Assembly (NCBI RefSeq): GCF_001613425.1
Contig: NZ_BDCI01000010.1
Coordinates: forward strand, 142,328-206,327
DNA from: Nocardia vulneris
GTDB taxonomy: Bacteria > Actinomycetota > Actinomycetes > Mycobacteriales > Mycobacteriaceae
DNA: 64,000 bases
Reading direction: 5' to 3'
Both the position numbers and the translations under genes were made by a program. The notes below the pieces were generated by a model. That model did not search any database. It worked only from the letters and a program-made list of their open reading frames with translations, and was not told where the DNA came from. This document shows positions 17,238-26,107 of this stretch, one piece after another. How positions within the stretch are numbered: position 1 is the first letter of the stretch; each line of letters starts with the position of its first letter.

Positions 17238-17473
17238 CACTGCCGTACCACCCCCTGGACCGTGCCGTAGCAGCACGTTTCGAGGCTCTGCTGCCACTTG
17301 GGGCACCGACCGTTAACATTGTCGGTTCGGCGCTGCTCGGTGGACTGGTCGGCGCGGGTGCGGGCAACTGGCTGCCGGCCGCCGCCGGTTTTCGCGGCGC
17401 GCTGATCACGTTCAGCACAAGCCTCGTCGCGGTATTCGCCGCGGCGTCGACGACACAGTGGTTGTGGACATGA
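17234..17473 (+). pseudogene. Internally deleted CrcB/FluC fluoride channel
   Basis: Only 79 residues against about 120 for FluC. RAVAARFEALLPLGAPTVN followed by VGSALLGG matches the end of helix 1 and helix 2, including the conserved Asn of VNxxGS. GFRGALITFSTS matches helix 3, but the Phe-box reads TFSTS, with the second Phe lost. Nearly all of helix 1 and the start of helix 4 are absent, so a dual-topology four-helix channel cannot form in the usual way. It is coupled by ATGA to DUF190 and followed 48 bases later by pgm. I read it as a decayed gene; a new short membrane protein is the alternative. Confidence 0.6.
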
Positions 17474-17520
17474 TCCTGATGACGAGCAGGGCGCAGCCGA
17501 TACGGAAGGGAGACCCGAGC

Positions 17521-19161
17521 ATGGCCCATGATCGAGCAGGGCGACTCGCGCGTCCCACCGACCTGGAGGACATCGCCCACCTGGTCACGGCCTATTACAG
17601 TCGCATCCCGGATCCGTCCGATCCGGCGCAGCAGGTGGTGTTCGGCACCTCCGGCCATCGCGGCTCGAGCCTGGACACCGCCTTCAACGAGGCGCATATC
17701 CTCGCGATCACCCAGTCGATCGTGGAATACCGTGCGACGCGCGGGATTACCGGCCCGGTGTATCTGGCCAGGGACACGCACGCGCTGTCGGAGCCCGCGC
17801 TGGTCACCGCGCTCGAGGTGCTCGCCGCCAACGACGTGGTGGCGATGATCGACGCCAGGGATCGGTACACGCCGACGCCCGCGCTGAGTCATGCTGTGCT
17901 GCGCCACAATCGGGGCGGCACCAAGCACCAGGCCGACGGCATCGTGATCACGCCGTCGCACAACCCGCCGCGCGACGGCGGCTTCAAATACAACCCGCCG
18001 CACGGCGGCCCGGCCGACAACACCGCCACCGACGCCATCGCCGCGCGAGCCAACGAACTGCTGCGCAGCGGCCTGTCCGGGATCAAGCGGACCACGCTGC
18101 AGCACGCGCTGGAGACCAACGTCCAGCGCTACGACTACCTCGACCACTACATCGCCGATCTGCCGAACGTGTTGAACCTGGACGCGATTCGCGGCGCGGG
18201 CATCCGGCTCGGCGCCGACCCGATGGGCGGGGCGAGCGTCGACTACTGGGAGGAGATCGGGCAGCGCTACGACCTCGAGCTCGAGGTTGTCAACCCGTTC
18301 GTCGACCCCACTTGGCGCTTCATGACGCTGGACAGCGACGGCAAGATCCGGATGGATCCGTCCTCGCGGTACGCGATGGCCTCGCTCATCGCGATCAAGG
18401 ACGACTACGACCTGTCCACCGGCAACGACGCCGACGCCGACCGGCACGGCATCGTCACCCCCGACGGCGGGCTGATGAACCCGAACCACTTCCTCGCGGT
18501 CGCCATCGAATACCTGGTCGCGAACCGGATGGGCTGGGACGCGCTCACCAAGATCGGCAAGACGGTGGTCACCTCGTCGATGATCGACCGGGTGGTCGGC
18601 GTGCTCGGCCGCGACGTGCACGAGGTGCCCGTCGGGTTCAAGTTCTTCGTGCCCGGATTGTTCAGCGGCAGTCTCGCTTTCGGCGGTGAGGAGAGCGCGG
18701 GCGCCTCGTTCCTGCGGATGGACGGCACCGTCTGGACCACCGACAAGGACGGCATCCTGCTCGCACTGCTCGCCGCCGAGATCGCCGCGGTCACCGGCCA
18801 GAGCCCGTCGGCGCGGTACGTCGAACTCGAAAAGCGGTACGGCACTCCGGCCTACGCGCGGATCGACGCCGCCGCGACTCCGGAACAGAAAGCACTGCTG
18901 GCGAAGTTGACTCCGGACATGATCACCACCAAGGAGATCGCCGGTGAGCCCATCACGTCCGTGCTCACCAGGGCGAAAGGAAACGGCGCGCCGCTGGGCG
19001 GCCTCAAGGTGACCACCGAGAACGCCTGGTTCGCTGCCCGCCCGTCGGGTACCGAGGACAAATACAAGATCTACGCGGAGTCGTTCCACGGTCCCGAGCA
19101 TCTGGCGCAGGTGCAGGCGGCCGCGGAGGAAGTGGTGGGACAGGCGCTATCCGGTGAGTGA
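17521..19161 (+). CDS. pgm: Phosphoglucomutase (alpha-D-glucose phosphate-specific)
   Basis: A 546-residue enzyme, the same length as E. coli Pgm. FGTSGHRGS at residues 41-49, the phosphoserine loop ITPSHNPP with Ser146, the magnesium loop TGNDADADRHG, the sugar-binding GGEESAG and the phosphate-binding RPSGTEDKYKIYAESF are all present. It interconverts glucose 1-phosphate and glucose 6-phosphate, for glycogen, trehalose and cell-wall sugar supply. The next gene starts inside its last codons. Confidence 0.97.
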   Translation: MAHDRAGRLARPTDLEDIAHLVTAYYSRIPDPSDPAQQVVFGTSGHRGSSLDTAFNEAHILAITQSIVEYRATRGITGPVYLARDTHALSEPALVTALEVLAANDVVAMIDARDRYTPTPALSHAVLRHNRGGTKHQADGIVITPSHNPPRDGGFKYNPPHGGPADNTATDAIAARANELLRSGLSGIKRTTLQHALETNVQRYDYLDHYIADLPNVLNLDAIRGAGIRLGADPMGGASVDYWEEIGQRYDLELEVVNPFVDPTWRFMTLDSDGKIRMDPSSRYAMASLIAIKDDYDLSTGNDADADRHGIVTPDGGLMNPNHFLAVAIEYLVANRMGWDALTKIGKTVVTSSMIDRVVGVLGRDVHEVPVGFKFFVPGLFSGSLAFGGEESAGASFLRMDGTVWTTDKDGILLALLAAEIAAVTGQSPSARYVELEKRYGTPAYARIDAAATPEQKALLAKLTPDMITTKEIAGEPITSVLTRAKGNGAPLGGLKVTTENAWFAARPSGTEDKYKIYAESFHGPEHLAQVQAAAEEVVGQALSGE

Positions 19162-20587
19162 CGGATCGGCGAGCGGTAGCTCGAGCAACCGTCCCGAAGC
19201 CCTCCCCATCGAGATCTGGGTGCTCGTCGGCGGCGCGTTCGTCATCGCCATCGGGTTCGGTTTGGTCGCGCCGGTGCTGCCGCAGTTCGCGCGCAGCTTC
19301 GGGGTCGGGGTGGCGGCGGCATCGGCGATCGTGAGCGCGTTCGCGCTGATGCGGTTGCTCTTCGCGCCGCTGAGCGGACGGCTGGTGCAGCGGCTGGGCG
19401 AGCGGTCGGTGTATCTCGGCGGCCTGCTGATCGTCGCGGTCTCCACCGGTGCCAGCGCACTGGCCCAAAGCTACTGGCAGCTGATGGTTCTGCGGTCGCT
19501 CGGCGGGATCGGGTCGACCATGTTCACGGTGTCCTCGCTGGCGCTGGTGATCCGGATGTCGCCGCCCGCCGCGCGCGGACGGGTGTCCGGACTGTGGTCG
19601 ACCAGCTTCCTGATCGGGTCGGTCAGCGGGCCGCTGGTCGGTGGTGCGCTGTCCGGGCTCGGGCTGCGGATGCCGTTCGTGATCTACGCGGTCGCGCTGC
19701 TGGCGGTGACCGTCGCGGTGTATCTGGCGCTGCGCGATTCGCAGCTCGCCGCCCCCGAACCCGTTGGCGGCGTGCGGATGATGTCGTTCCGGGAGGCGTG
19801 GGCGCGGTCGGAGTATCGCGCGGTGCTGTGGTCCAACTTCGCCAACGGTGCGGCGATCTTCGGTGTGCGGATGGCGTTGGTGCCCCTGCTGGTCGTGGAG
19901 GTGCTGCACCAGACGCCGGGCATGGCCGGGGTGGCGTTGACCGTGTTCGCCGCGGGCAATGTCGCGGTGCTCTTCCTCGCCGGCCGGTACTCGGATCGCC
20001 TGGGGCGCAAACCTTTTCTGATCGCGGGATCGCTGGTGTGCGCGGTGGGCACGGCCGGACTCGGCATCGCCGACACCCTGCCGTGGCTGCTCATCACGTC
20101 GTTCGTGGCCGGGCTCGGGGCGGGCATGTTCACTCCGACGCAGCAGGCCGCGGTCGCCGACATCATCGGGCCGAACGCGCGCGGCGGACCGGTGCTGGCC
20201 GGCTTCCAGATGGCGGCCGACTTCGGCACCGTGCTCGGGCCCGTCGCGGTCGGTGCGCTGGCGCAGCAGGCGTCCTACGGGCTGGCGCTGGCCGTGACCG
20301 GCGCGCTGCTCGCCGTCGCGGCCGTCGGGTGGGCGATCGTGCCGGAGCCGCTGCGCAAGCGGGCCGCCGAGGAAACGGTCGAGTGTGACCACCTCTGTGG
20401 TGCGGACGGCGCCGATCATCAGTTGTCGGCGCGCGGGGACAAGGTGGATCAGGCGGTGAGTGAGGTCGCGGGTGCGCCCGTCGCGGACAGTGCGGTGCCG
20501 CCGGTCGCCGAACCCGCTGTTACCGAACAGGACCGGGTGCAGCGCACGGATGCGGACAGATCGCACGGTGCCACCCCGGCTCGATGA
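19154..20587 (+). CDS. MFS transporter with charged C-terminal tail
   Basis: A 477-residue MFS protein; the GTG start overlaps the pgm stop by 8 bases. Twelve hydrophobic helices span residues about 20-405, with motif A in SGRLVQRLGERS and its repeat in GRYSDRLGRKP. A hydrophilic tail of about 70 residues follows (from about 408: TVECDHLCGADGADHQ onwards) and is not usual for the family. Overlap with pgm suggests cotranscription, but no sugar specificity can be read from sequence. Confidence 0.85.
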   Translation: MSDGSASGSSSNRPEALPIEIWVLVGGAFVIAIGFGLVAPVLPQFARSFGVGVAAASAIVSAFALMRLLFAPLSGRLVQRLGERSVYLGGLLIVAVSTGASALAQSYWQLMVLRSLGGIGSTMFTVSSLALVIRMSPPAARGRVSGLWSTSFLIGSVSGPLVGGALSGLGLRMPFVIYAVALLAVTVAVYLALRDSQLAAPEPVGGVRMMSFREAWARSEYRAVLWSNFANGAAIFGVRMALVPLLVVEVLHQTPGMAGVALTVFAAGNVAVLFLAGRYSDRLGRKPFLIAGSLVCAVGTAGLGIADTLPWLLITSFVAGLGAGMFTPTQQAAVADIIGPNARGGPVLAGFQMAADFGTVLGPVAVGALAQQASYGLALAVTGALLAVAAVGWAIVPEPLRKRAAEETVECDHLCGADGADHQLSARGDKVDQAVSEVAGAPVADSAVPPVAEPAVTEQDRVQRTDADRSHGATPAR

Positions 20588-20614
20588 GGAGCGGCGGGGT
20601 GTGACTCCCGGTCG

Positions 20615-20787
20615 GTCTGTTCGCGTAGCGCGCTGACGGGCGATGGGTTGTCGCCGCGTGCGGGGGGTTACGTGTCTGTTCGTGTAGCGCGTCGATGGGC
20701 GATGGGGGGTCGCCGCGTGCGGAGGTCACCTTTCTGTTCGCGCAGCGGGCTGACGGGCGATCGGTGGTCGCGGCGTGTGGGGGTCAT
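20615..20787. repeat. Three tandem imperfect repeats of 58-59 bp
   Basis: Copies begin at about 20615, 20674 and 20732, each running TCTGTTCG..GTAGCGCG..GGGCGATGG..GTCGCCGCGTGCGG with scattered changes. They fill the gap between the MFS stop and the thioredoxin-like gene and are not part of a convincing gene. Confidence 0.75.
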
Positions 20788-20843
20788 CGCAGCGTATTGG
20801 GGGTGGCGCGCCGGTGTCACGGGCGTTGCGGCAGAGTGTGGGG

Positions 20844-21581
20844 GTGAGCGAATCGCGTTCGAACTACACCCCGCGGCCCATGTCCAGCAAGACCACGTAC
20901 GCGCTGGGGGCGGTGGCCCTCGCGTTGATCGCGGTGATCGTCGTCGCGGCGATCAACTGGGGGCACGACGAGGCGAGCGTGCGCAACGACGGGTACGGGC
21001 CGGTGCGGGACGCCTCGGTCCGGGCACAGTTGGAACCGAACGGTTCGATTCTGCTCGGGCGTATCGACGCCAAGAAGACGATCGATATCTTCGAAGATCC
21101 GCTCTGCCCCGGCTGCGGAAACCTGGAACGCATCTACGGTCAGGAGATCGCGCAGCAGATCGATGGGGGCAAGCTGGCCGTGCGTTACCGGCTGGTCAAC
21201 TTCCTGGATGCCCGTTCGCGGAGCAAGGACTATTCCAGCCGGGCAGTGGCCGCGAATCAGTGTGTCGCTGAGGGCGGTTCGGGCCCGGTGTACTCTAAGT
21301 TCCATATGGAACTGTTCACCACCAAGCGACCGAGCGAGGGCGGTGCGGATCTGAGCAACGACGAACTCGCTGCGCTCGCCCGGGTCTCGGGCGCGCCGGA
21401 GTCGCAGTTGCAGTGCATAGCCACCGGTGCCCGGGTCGACGAGGCCAAGGTCACCGCCACCGCCGCGACCGCGGCGCTCGGCGAGGCGCTCGACGGCACA
21501 GCGGCAACCCCCGCGGTGTTCGACGGCAAGACGAAGATCGATGTGAGCAACGCGGACTGGGTGGAAGTTCTGACCCGGTAG
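20844..21581 (+). CDS. Membrane-anchored DsbA-like thiol oxidoreductase
   Basis: A 245-residue protein; GTG at 20844 is the likely start. One N-terminal transmembrane segment (about 17-38, ALGAVALALIAVIVVAAI) anchors a thioredoxin-fold domain outside the membrane. The active site CPGC lies in EDPLCPGCGNLE, followed by the DsbA helical insertion and a cis-Pro region near TPAVFDG, where TP precedes the second strand. It likely forms or transfers disulfides in exported proteins, like mycobacterial DsbA-type proteins. A further Cys pair (NQC and LQC) may be structural. Confidence 0.88.
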   Translation: MSESRSNYTPRPMSSKTTYALGAVALALIAVIVVAAINWGHDEASVRNDGYGPVRDASVRAQLEPNGSILLGRIDAKKTIDIFEDPLCPGCGNLERIYGQEIAQQIDGGKLAVRYRLVNFLDARSRSKDYSSRAVAANQCVAEGGSGPVYSKFHMELFTTKRPSEGGADLSNDELAALARVSGAPESQLQCIATGARVDEAKVTATAATAALGEALDGTAATPAVFDGKTKIDVSNADWVEVLTR

Positions 21582-21682
21582 TAGTGAGTGCCCGATTGTG
21601 TCATTGGCCCGCGCCGCATGTGGCTGTGTAGCTAGGCTTTTCGAAGACGGTCAATTGTCCGAGTCCGCCCGAAGGATGAACG

Positions 21683-22486
21683 ATGACGAGTTCCGAGTCG
21701 GCGCCTGTTGAATTCGACGTGAGCAAGCCGAGCATCTCGAGAGTCTACGACGCGCTACTCGGTGGTAAGGACTTTTACCCGTCCGACGAGCGAGTCATCG
21801 AGCATCTCCGGCAAACGATGCCCGAAGTGGACGAACTGGCACGGCTGAATCGCGCCGTACTCGGTCGCGGCGTCAAATACCTGGCGGGAAAAGCGGGCCT
21901 GAAACAGTACCTCGACCTCGGCGCCGGACTGCCCACCATGGAGAACACGCATCAGGTGGCGCAGGCGTTCCAGCCGGACGCAAAGGTCGTCTATGTCGAC
22001 AAGGATCCGATCGTGTTGGCGCACGGGCGGGCATTACTCGGTGACAACGGTCAAACTCGAGTCATCACCGCCGATTTGCGCGATCCGGCGGCCGTACTGG
22101 CACATCCCGATGTGCAGCGGATGATCGATTTCGCCGAACCCGTGGCGGTCATGCTCGTCGGCATGCTGCACCACCTACACGACGACGAAGATCCGGAAGG
22201 CGTTGTCGACGGATATATGGACGCGGTACCGGTCGGCAGCTATTTGTTCATCACGCACTTCCTCGACAACGGCCCGGAATCGCAGGCGCTGGAGAAGTCG
22301 TTCCTCGAATTCCTCGGCACCGGGCGCTTCCGGACCGAAGCCGAGATCGTCCGGTTGTTCCGTGGTTTCGATCTCGTCGAGCCCGGCCTGGTGCCGCTGA
22401 GCAATTGGCAGCCGGACACTATCGTGCGCGATCCTCTCCCCTTGGTCGAGCAGATCATCGTCGGCGGGATAGCCGTCAAGTCCTGA
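21683..22486 (+). CDS. SAM-dependent methyltransferase, DUF574 family
   Basis: A 267-residue protein of the actinobacterial DUF574 (PF04672) methyltransferase group. It opens with the family signature KPSISRVYDALLGGKDFYPSDE, then LDLGAGLPT as the SAM-binding motif I, VVYVDKDPIVLAH as the acidic strand 2 end, and ADLRDPAAVL. This family is widely expanded in Nocardia, Streptomyces and Mycobacterium and its substrates are unknown. ATG at 21683 has a modest upstream purine stretch (GAAGGATGAACG). Confidence 0.92.
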   Translation: MTSSESAPVEFDVSKPSISRVYDALLGGKDFYPSDERVIEHLRQTMPEVDELARLNRAVLGRGVKYLAGKAGLKQYLDLGAGLPTMENTHQVAQAFQPDAKVVYVDKDPIVLAHGRALLGDNGQTRVITADLRDPAAVLAHPDVQRMIDFAEPVAVMLVGMLHHLHDDEDPEGVVDGYMDAVPVGSYLFITHFLDNGPESQALEKSFLEFLGTGRFRTEAEIVRLFRGFDLVEPGLVPLSNWQPDTIVRDPLPLVEQIIVGGIAVKS

Positions 22487-23038
22487 GTCCGAGGGGCCGA
22501 GCCGGACGCACCACCCGCCACGGCCCGGCCCGCCCGGCGCGCGATCCGACTCCCAGAGTTCCCCGGGACCGCGGCGCCGAGCATTCGGGTGGTTTCCCAG
22601 TGCGCCCAGTGGGTTTCGTCGGCAACCGGTTCGTTCCAAGGCATCCTGTCGGGTGCAGGGCGCCGGTTGGTTCTGCGGCATCCGGTTGGTTCCGGGGCCG
22701 AGCCGTCGAACGCTGTCGAGGGCTCGGCCCGCTCGACGGGCGATCCGGCTTCCCCAGCCGACCGGATAGCCGCGGTCGAGCATTCGGTTGGTCTGTGCGG
22801 TGTGCGCTGTTGTGCGGCCGAAAGTTTCGTTGTTGGGCCGGGCCGGCGACTCCACCAGTCGCCGGCCCGGCCTGCTCGACGGCGCCGTCCCGGCTTCCCC
22901 AGTAACCCGGGACTGCTGCGCATCGAGATTTCGGGTGGTCGGTGGGCGTGGCGTCGACTCCGGCTGCCGACGTCCCGGCCCCGCTGTTCGACCGTCGGAT
23001 CCGTTGCCTCGTCACCGTGGATCCGTGCCGGTCGTGGT
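22487..23038. other. Hairpin-dense noncoding region
   Basis: No gene is supported in 552 bases between convergent genes. It carries repeated short motifs (GAGCATTCGG at about 22578 and 22780; CGGTTGGT variants; CCGGCTTCCCCAG twice) and several hairpins: GGGCCGAGCC with GGCTCGGCCC, and GTCCCGG with CCGGGAC, plus the strong stem annotated separately. It reads like a run of decayed palindromic elements. Confidence 0.5.
22836..22872. terminator. Strong stem-loop between convergent genes
   Basis: Perfect 16-bp arms, GGCCGGGCCGGCGACT (22836-22851) and AGTCGCCGGCCCGGCC (22857-22872), with a 5-base loop. It may terminate transcription from either side; there is no T run. Confidence 0.5.
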
Positions 23039-24466
23039 TCAGTACGCGGTGTCCACCGCGGGAGTTGCTGTGTCATCGGGGATTTCGTCCTCCGGGGTGA
23101 TCCGGCACAGTTGCCGATGGACCAGGACGTGACCGCGCAGGGGATAGGCGATATCGTCGGCCAACGAGCGGGTGCTCGACTCGATGACCGGTGCGTGCTC
23201 GGTGGGCGCGCCGGAATCGCTGTGCGGGAACAGATATCGCGCGCCTTCGCGCGTCGTGGTCTGCTGCCCGCCGGTGGGCGTGGTCCACCGCAGCCGGTCG
23301 GCCTCGGCCAGCCAGGTCTGCCACGGCACTTTTCGCTTGTCCACCAACACTTTCAAGCGATTGTGCCGGGTGCACAGGGCTGTCAGGTCGGCGCGGGTGG
23401 CGGGGGAGCGGTGATGTGCGAGTTCGGATTCCGCCGCGGGCATCACACAGTTCGGGAACCGGCACATGCCGTCGAGCGCGCGCACCTCGCGCGCCAAACG
23501 CGGTGTGTGCGCGACCTGTTCGGCGGCGACCGGCTCTTCGGCGCCGGACTGTTCTGGAATCACTTGGAACCGAGCATGTTCGGCGACCATCCGAGCCAGC
23601 GCCGCATCGATCGGACCGTAACCGGCCAGGAATGCCGGCGCCTCCGTCATGCCGAGCAGCGTGTCCGCCGGTATGCCGATCTGGATCAGCGGTCGCCGCG
23701 GCGACTGCGCCACGTCCCGCTTCGGACATCGTTCGCCACGCCCGCACGTGCACCGCAGGCGTCCCGAACCGTCCGCCAACGCCACCAGCGCATCCGCCCG
23801 CCGCTGCGGCATCGTCCGCGGATCCGACGAACACACCTGCAAACTCATCTCCCGCAGCCGCATCGCCACCGTCTGCGCACCCGGCGCCGGCAGCACCCCG
23901 TCGAACACCGCCATGCTGTCCTGGATCGCCCGAATCCGGACGTCCCGATCGTCCTGACGCCGCTCCCGCCGCCGTTGCGCCCCAACCGGATCCAGCCGCG
24001 CCACCCAGCGCCGCGCCGTCTGCCGCAGCCGCACCGGCGTAGTCCGGCTCGCCGTCTCCAGCAACCGCGGCTCCAACTCGGCCAGCACCTCCCTGGCCAC
24101 CGCGCGCGTATTGTCGATCACCACCCGCACCTTCGCCAGATCGATCCGCCCCGCGGCGAACTCCGCTCGCGTGCGCGGCAACCACCCCTCCAGCGCCAAA
24201 CCCACATCGATCATCGCGGCGACCGACCCCTCGTCGACCTGGACCGCCATCGCCGCTTCGGTCGCCGCGAACTCTCCCGCCCGCACCCCACCGGGCCCAG
24301 GCTCCGCACTCGACGCCCGATGCCGCCGATACAACTCGCGCACCGCGAACACCTCCGCCGCCTGCGCCGCCGCCGCAGCCCCATGCGCCGTCCGAAGGGC
24401 CTCGATCAACCCCTCATCGCTCATGGCCTGAAAGTCCATCACCGAGGAACCGTCTCCTTCGAACAT
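23039..24466 (-). CDS. DUF222/13E12-repeat protein with C-terminal HNH-like domain
   Basis: About 475 residues. The N-terminal DUF222 helical region (about 1-310) is the 13E12 repeat family found in many copies in mycobacteria and nocardiae. The C-terminal part has the HNH layout: GMCRFPNCVMPAAESELAHH, then TALCTRHNRLK, with two Cys for zinc. The usual DHV/DHI of the catalytic strand reads AHH here, so nuclease activity is uncertain. ATG at 24466 is preferred over ATG at 24514, which would add an Arg-rich leader. It is often considered a selfish or recombination-associated family. Confidence 0.88.
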   Translation of the reverse strand: MFEGDGSSVMDFQAMSDEGLIEALRTAHGAAAAAQAAEVFAVRELYRRHRASSAEPGPGGVRAGEFAATEAAMAVQVDEGSVAAMIDVGLALEGWLPRTRAEFAAGRIDLAKVRVVIDNTRAVAREVLAELEPRLLETASRTTPVRLRQTARRWVARLDPVGAQRRRERRQDDRDVRIRAIQDSMAVFDGVLPAPGAQTVAMRLREMSLQVCSSDPRTMPQRRADALVALADGSGRLRCTCGRGERCPKRDVAQSPRRPLIQIGIPADTLLGMTEAPAFLAGYGPIDAALARMVAEHARFQVIPEQSGAEEPVAAEQVAHTPRLAREVRALDGMCRFPNCVMPAAESELAHHRSPATRADLTALCTRHNRLKVLVDKRKVPWQTWLAEADRLRWTTPTGGQQTTTREGARYLFPHSDSGAPTEHAPVIESSTRSLADDIAYPLRGHVLVHRQLCRITPEDEIPDDTATPAVDTAY

Positions 24467-24588
24467 GCGTTCGAGTCTACGACCCCGAAGCCCCCGCCGC
24501 CACCCCCAATTCAAGGCGATTTGGCCGCCGCCACACCCGTGGTGTAACTTCGTTCAGGCAGTCAGGGAAACCTGAAAGCAACCCACTC

Positions 24589-24661
24589 GGGGCTATGGCG
24601 CAGCTGGTAGCGCACCACACTGGCAGTGTGGGGGTCAGGGGTTCGAGTCCCCTTAGCTCCA
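24589..24661 (+). tRNA. tRNA-Ala (anticodon GGC)
   Basis: A complete 73-base cloverleaf: acceptor GGGGCTA/TAGCTCC, D stem GCGC/GCGC, anticodon stem CCACA/TGTGG with loop CTGGCAG (GGC at 24622-24624), T stem AGGGG/CCCCT with loop TTCGAGT, discriminator A. The CCA end is not encoded in full (CCG follows). A terminator follows. It lies at the boundary between ordinary genes and a variable region. Confidence 0.97.
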
Positions 24662-24682
24662 CCGATGTAGTCGGTATACGAA

Positions 24683-24705
24683 CCGTCCCTTCGGGGGCGG
24701 TTTTT
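24683..24705 (+). terminator. Rho-independent terminator of tRNA-Ala
   Basis: The stem CCGTCCC/GGGGCGG has a TTCG tetraloop and is followed by TTTTT, 21 bases past the tRNA end. This is a textbook intrinsic terminator. Confidence 0.9.
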
Positions 24706-24779
24706 GTATTTTCCGCGATGGGCGGGTCCTGTGGGGTGATCGAGATCGTTCGCTACGCACCAGCGGAAGTGAGGGAATC

Positions 24780-25070
24780 GTGAATCGTAGGCTCGTTCTG
24801 CTCGGCATTGTGCTAGTGGTGATCGGTGTGGGTGTTCTCGCGCAATCCAGCGCCGGCTCCAAGCCCCCGGATCAGGCCACCAGCACCCCCGACCAGCAGG
24901 CGGACCCGCAGCGATCAGCTGAGGAGCCCCTCATCGAGGACGGCAAACCATCGACCTGGCAGGACTTCATCGACGACTCCCGCAAGGGCAGTTCGCACGC
25001 CGGCCCTCCCGCAGATCTCGGTCCGGCCACGACCGGCACGGACTCGACCGCCGAAAGAACCAACGAATAG
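24780..25070 (+). CDS. Small membrane-anchored or secreted protein, unknown function
   Basis: A 96-residue protein with a GTG start. An N-terminal hydrophobic segment (residues about 5-22, LVLLGIVLVVIGVGVLA) acts as a signal or anchor. The rest is polar, rich in Pro, Asp, Ser and Thr, and probably disordered, with one more ordered stretch, STWQDFIDDSRKG. I do not recognise a family. It stands alone after the tRNA terminator, at the left edge of the variable region. Confidence 0.6.
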   Translation: MNRRLVLLGIVLVVIGVGVLAQSSAGSKPPDQATSTPDQQADPQRSAEEPLIEDGKPSTWQDFIDDSRKGSSHAGPPADLGPATTGTDSTAERTNE

Positions 25071-25318
25071 ACTTGGTGATCGTCCACGGTTGACTGCGAT
25101 TTCGACTCCAGAACCCGAAGGGCGGCACAGCAACGAACAAATCGTCTACGGCTGAACAGGGGCAGGGTCACGCTTCGGCGTATTTCGCCGCGACCGACTC
25201 TGACCAAGCGACCTGCCACGACAGCCATCGTCCACGCTGCGGCTCACCAGGGTCGAGCCGTCGAAACAAACCGATCGAAAAGCGGCAGTTCGGAGAGAGA
25301 ACCTGCAGCTCAACAAGT

Positions 25319-25407
25319 GTGCTCCCCGCGCACGCAGGGATGGTCCGCGGACCCAGATGCGCTGCCCAATCCGGCATCTGTGCTCCTCGCGCACGCGGGG
25401 ATGATCT
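25319..25407. CRISPR. Relic type I-E CRISPR: two repeats, one 33-bp spacer
   Basis: Two 28-base repeats, at 25319-25346 and 25380-25407, both starting GTGCTCC and containing CGCGCACGC and GGGATG, match the type I-E repeat pattern of actinobacteria. They differ from each other at four or five positions. The spacer (25347-25379) is 33 bases, the normal I-E size. No third repeat is seen at the expected period on either side and there are no cas genes in the window. It is a degenerate remnant, lying at the broken end of an Hsp70 pseudogene. Confidence 0.7.
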
Positions 25408-25439
25408 TTCGACCACTCGGAACGAGGAGCGCGCAAGTG

Positions 25440-26057
25440 CGGGCTCGTAGCTCGTCACAGTCGGTGAGCGGGGAAGTCCGCCGACCGTCGCCGGGCCGAC
25501 GCACTCGGCAATCCCCAGCTTCAGGGGCCTGCCGCCGAAGTCATAGGAACGCTGACGTATCCGACAATGGGCCGGTTGCCGCGGACCGACGCGCACCAGC
25601 GCGACATCCAACGAGGTCGCGCCGAGATCGTAGACGAGCACGAACTCCAAGCCTGACGTATCGCGTTCGCGTGCAAGCCATTCCGCGGCGGCGACCGGCT
25701 CGGATACCAGATGCGCCACCTGGGCAACGGAAAGTACCGGCGCCTGCCTCAACAGCTCCACCTGTTTGTCGGAATAGATGGCCCGATAGGTGACGGTCAT
25801 ATCGACGGCAAGGTGGCCCGAAGCGATGAGGTCGCGCACCACCGATGCGGTCAGCGGCGTCGGGACCAGATCCGGCCTGCGACCGTGACGGTCTCCGGTT
25901 CCCGTATCAGGTCCGCGAAATCGGCGATGACGGTGCCGAAGGCTTCGCACGTGTCCGCTCCGGACGGGCCGACTCCCACCGTGGTCGTTCGGCTCGAGAC
26001 CGCCGTCGCCCCCGCGGGTGATCGATGCCGATACCGTGTTGACGGCGCCGACGCTTG
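25440..26057 (-). pseudogene. Truncated, frameshifted Hsp70-like gene
   Basis: Minus-strand translation shows an Hsp70/actin-fold nucleotide-binding domain split between frames. An N-terminal piece (VNTVSASITRGGDGGLEP) is followed in another frame by RTTTVGVGPSGADTCEAFG and ADLIREPETVTVAGRIW. It then shifts back, near 25863, to PTPLTASVVRDLIASGHL, VSEPVAAAEWLARERD and LVYDLGATSLDVALVR, the phosphate 2 region. Similarity stops after YDFGGRPL, near the CRISPR relic, so the C-terminal half is lost. Two frameshifts and the truncation mark it as dead. It is downstream of the unknown gene at 26108 on the same strand. Confidence 0.65.
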
Positions 26058-26107
26058 ACACCCGATGCCAGCCACCCCGCTGCCGCGGCGCACACTTCCC
26101 CACTTGC

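Noticed and set aside
17188..19101. 637-codon minus-strand frame opposite pgm
   Set aside because: pgm is certain from its motifs; the opposite frame is Arg/Gly/Asp-rich and motif-free.
24645..24661. Attachment-site repeat of the tRNA-Ala 3' end within the window
   Set aside because: No convincing second copy of GTTCGAGTCCCCTTAGCTCC was seen and there is no integrase, so no integrated element is claimed.
25408..25500. A third CRISPR repeat
   Set aside because: No sequence resembling the 28-base repeat lies at the expected period on either side, so only two repeats are claimed.
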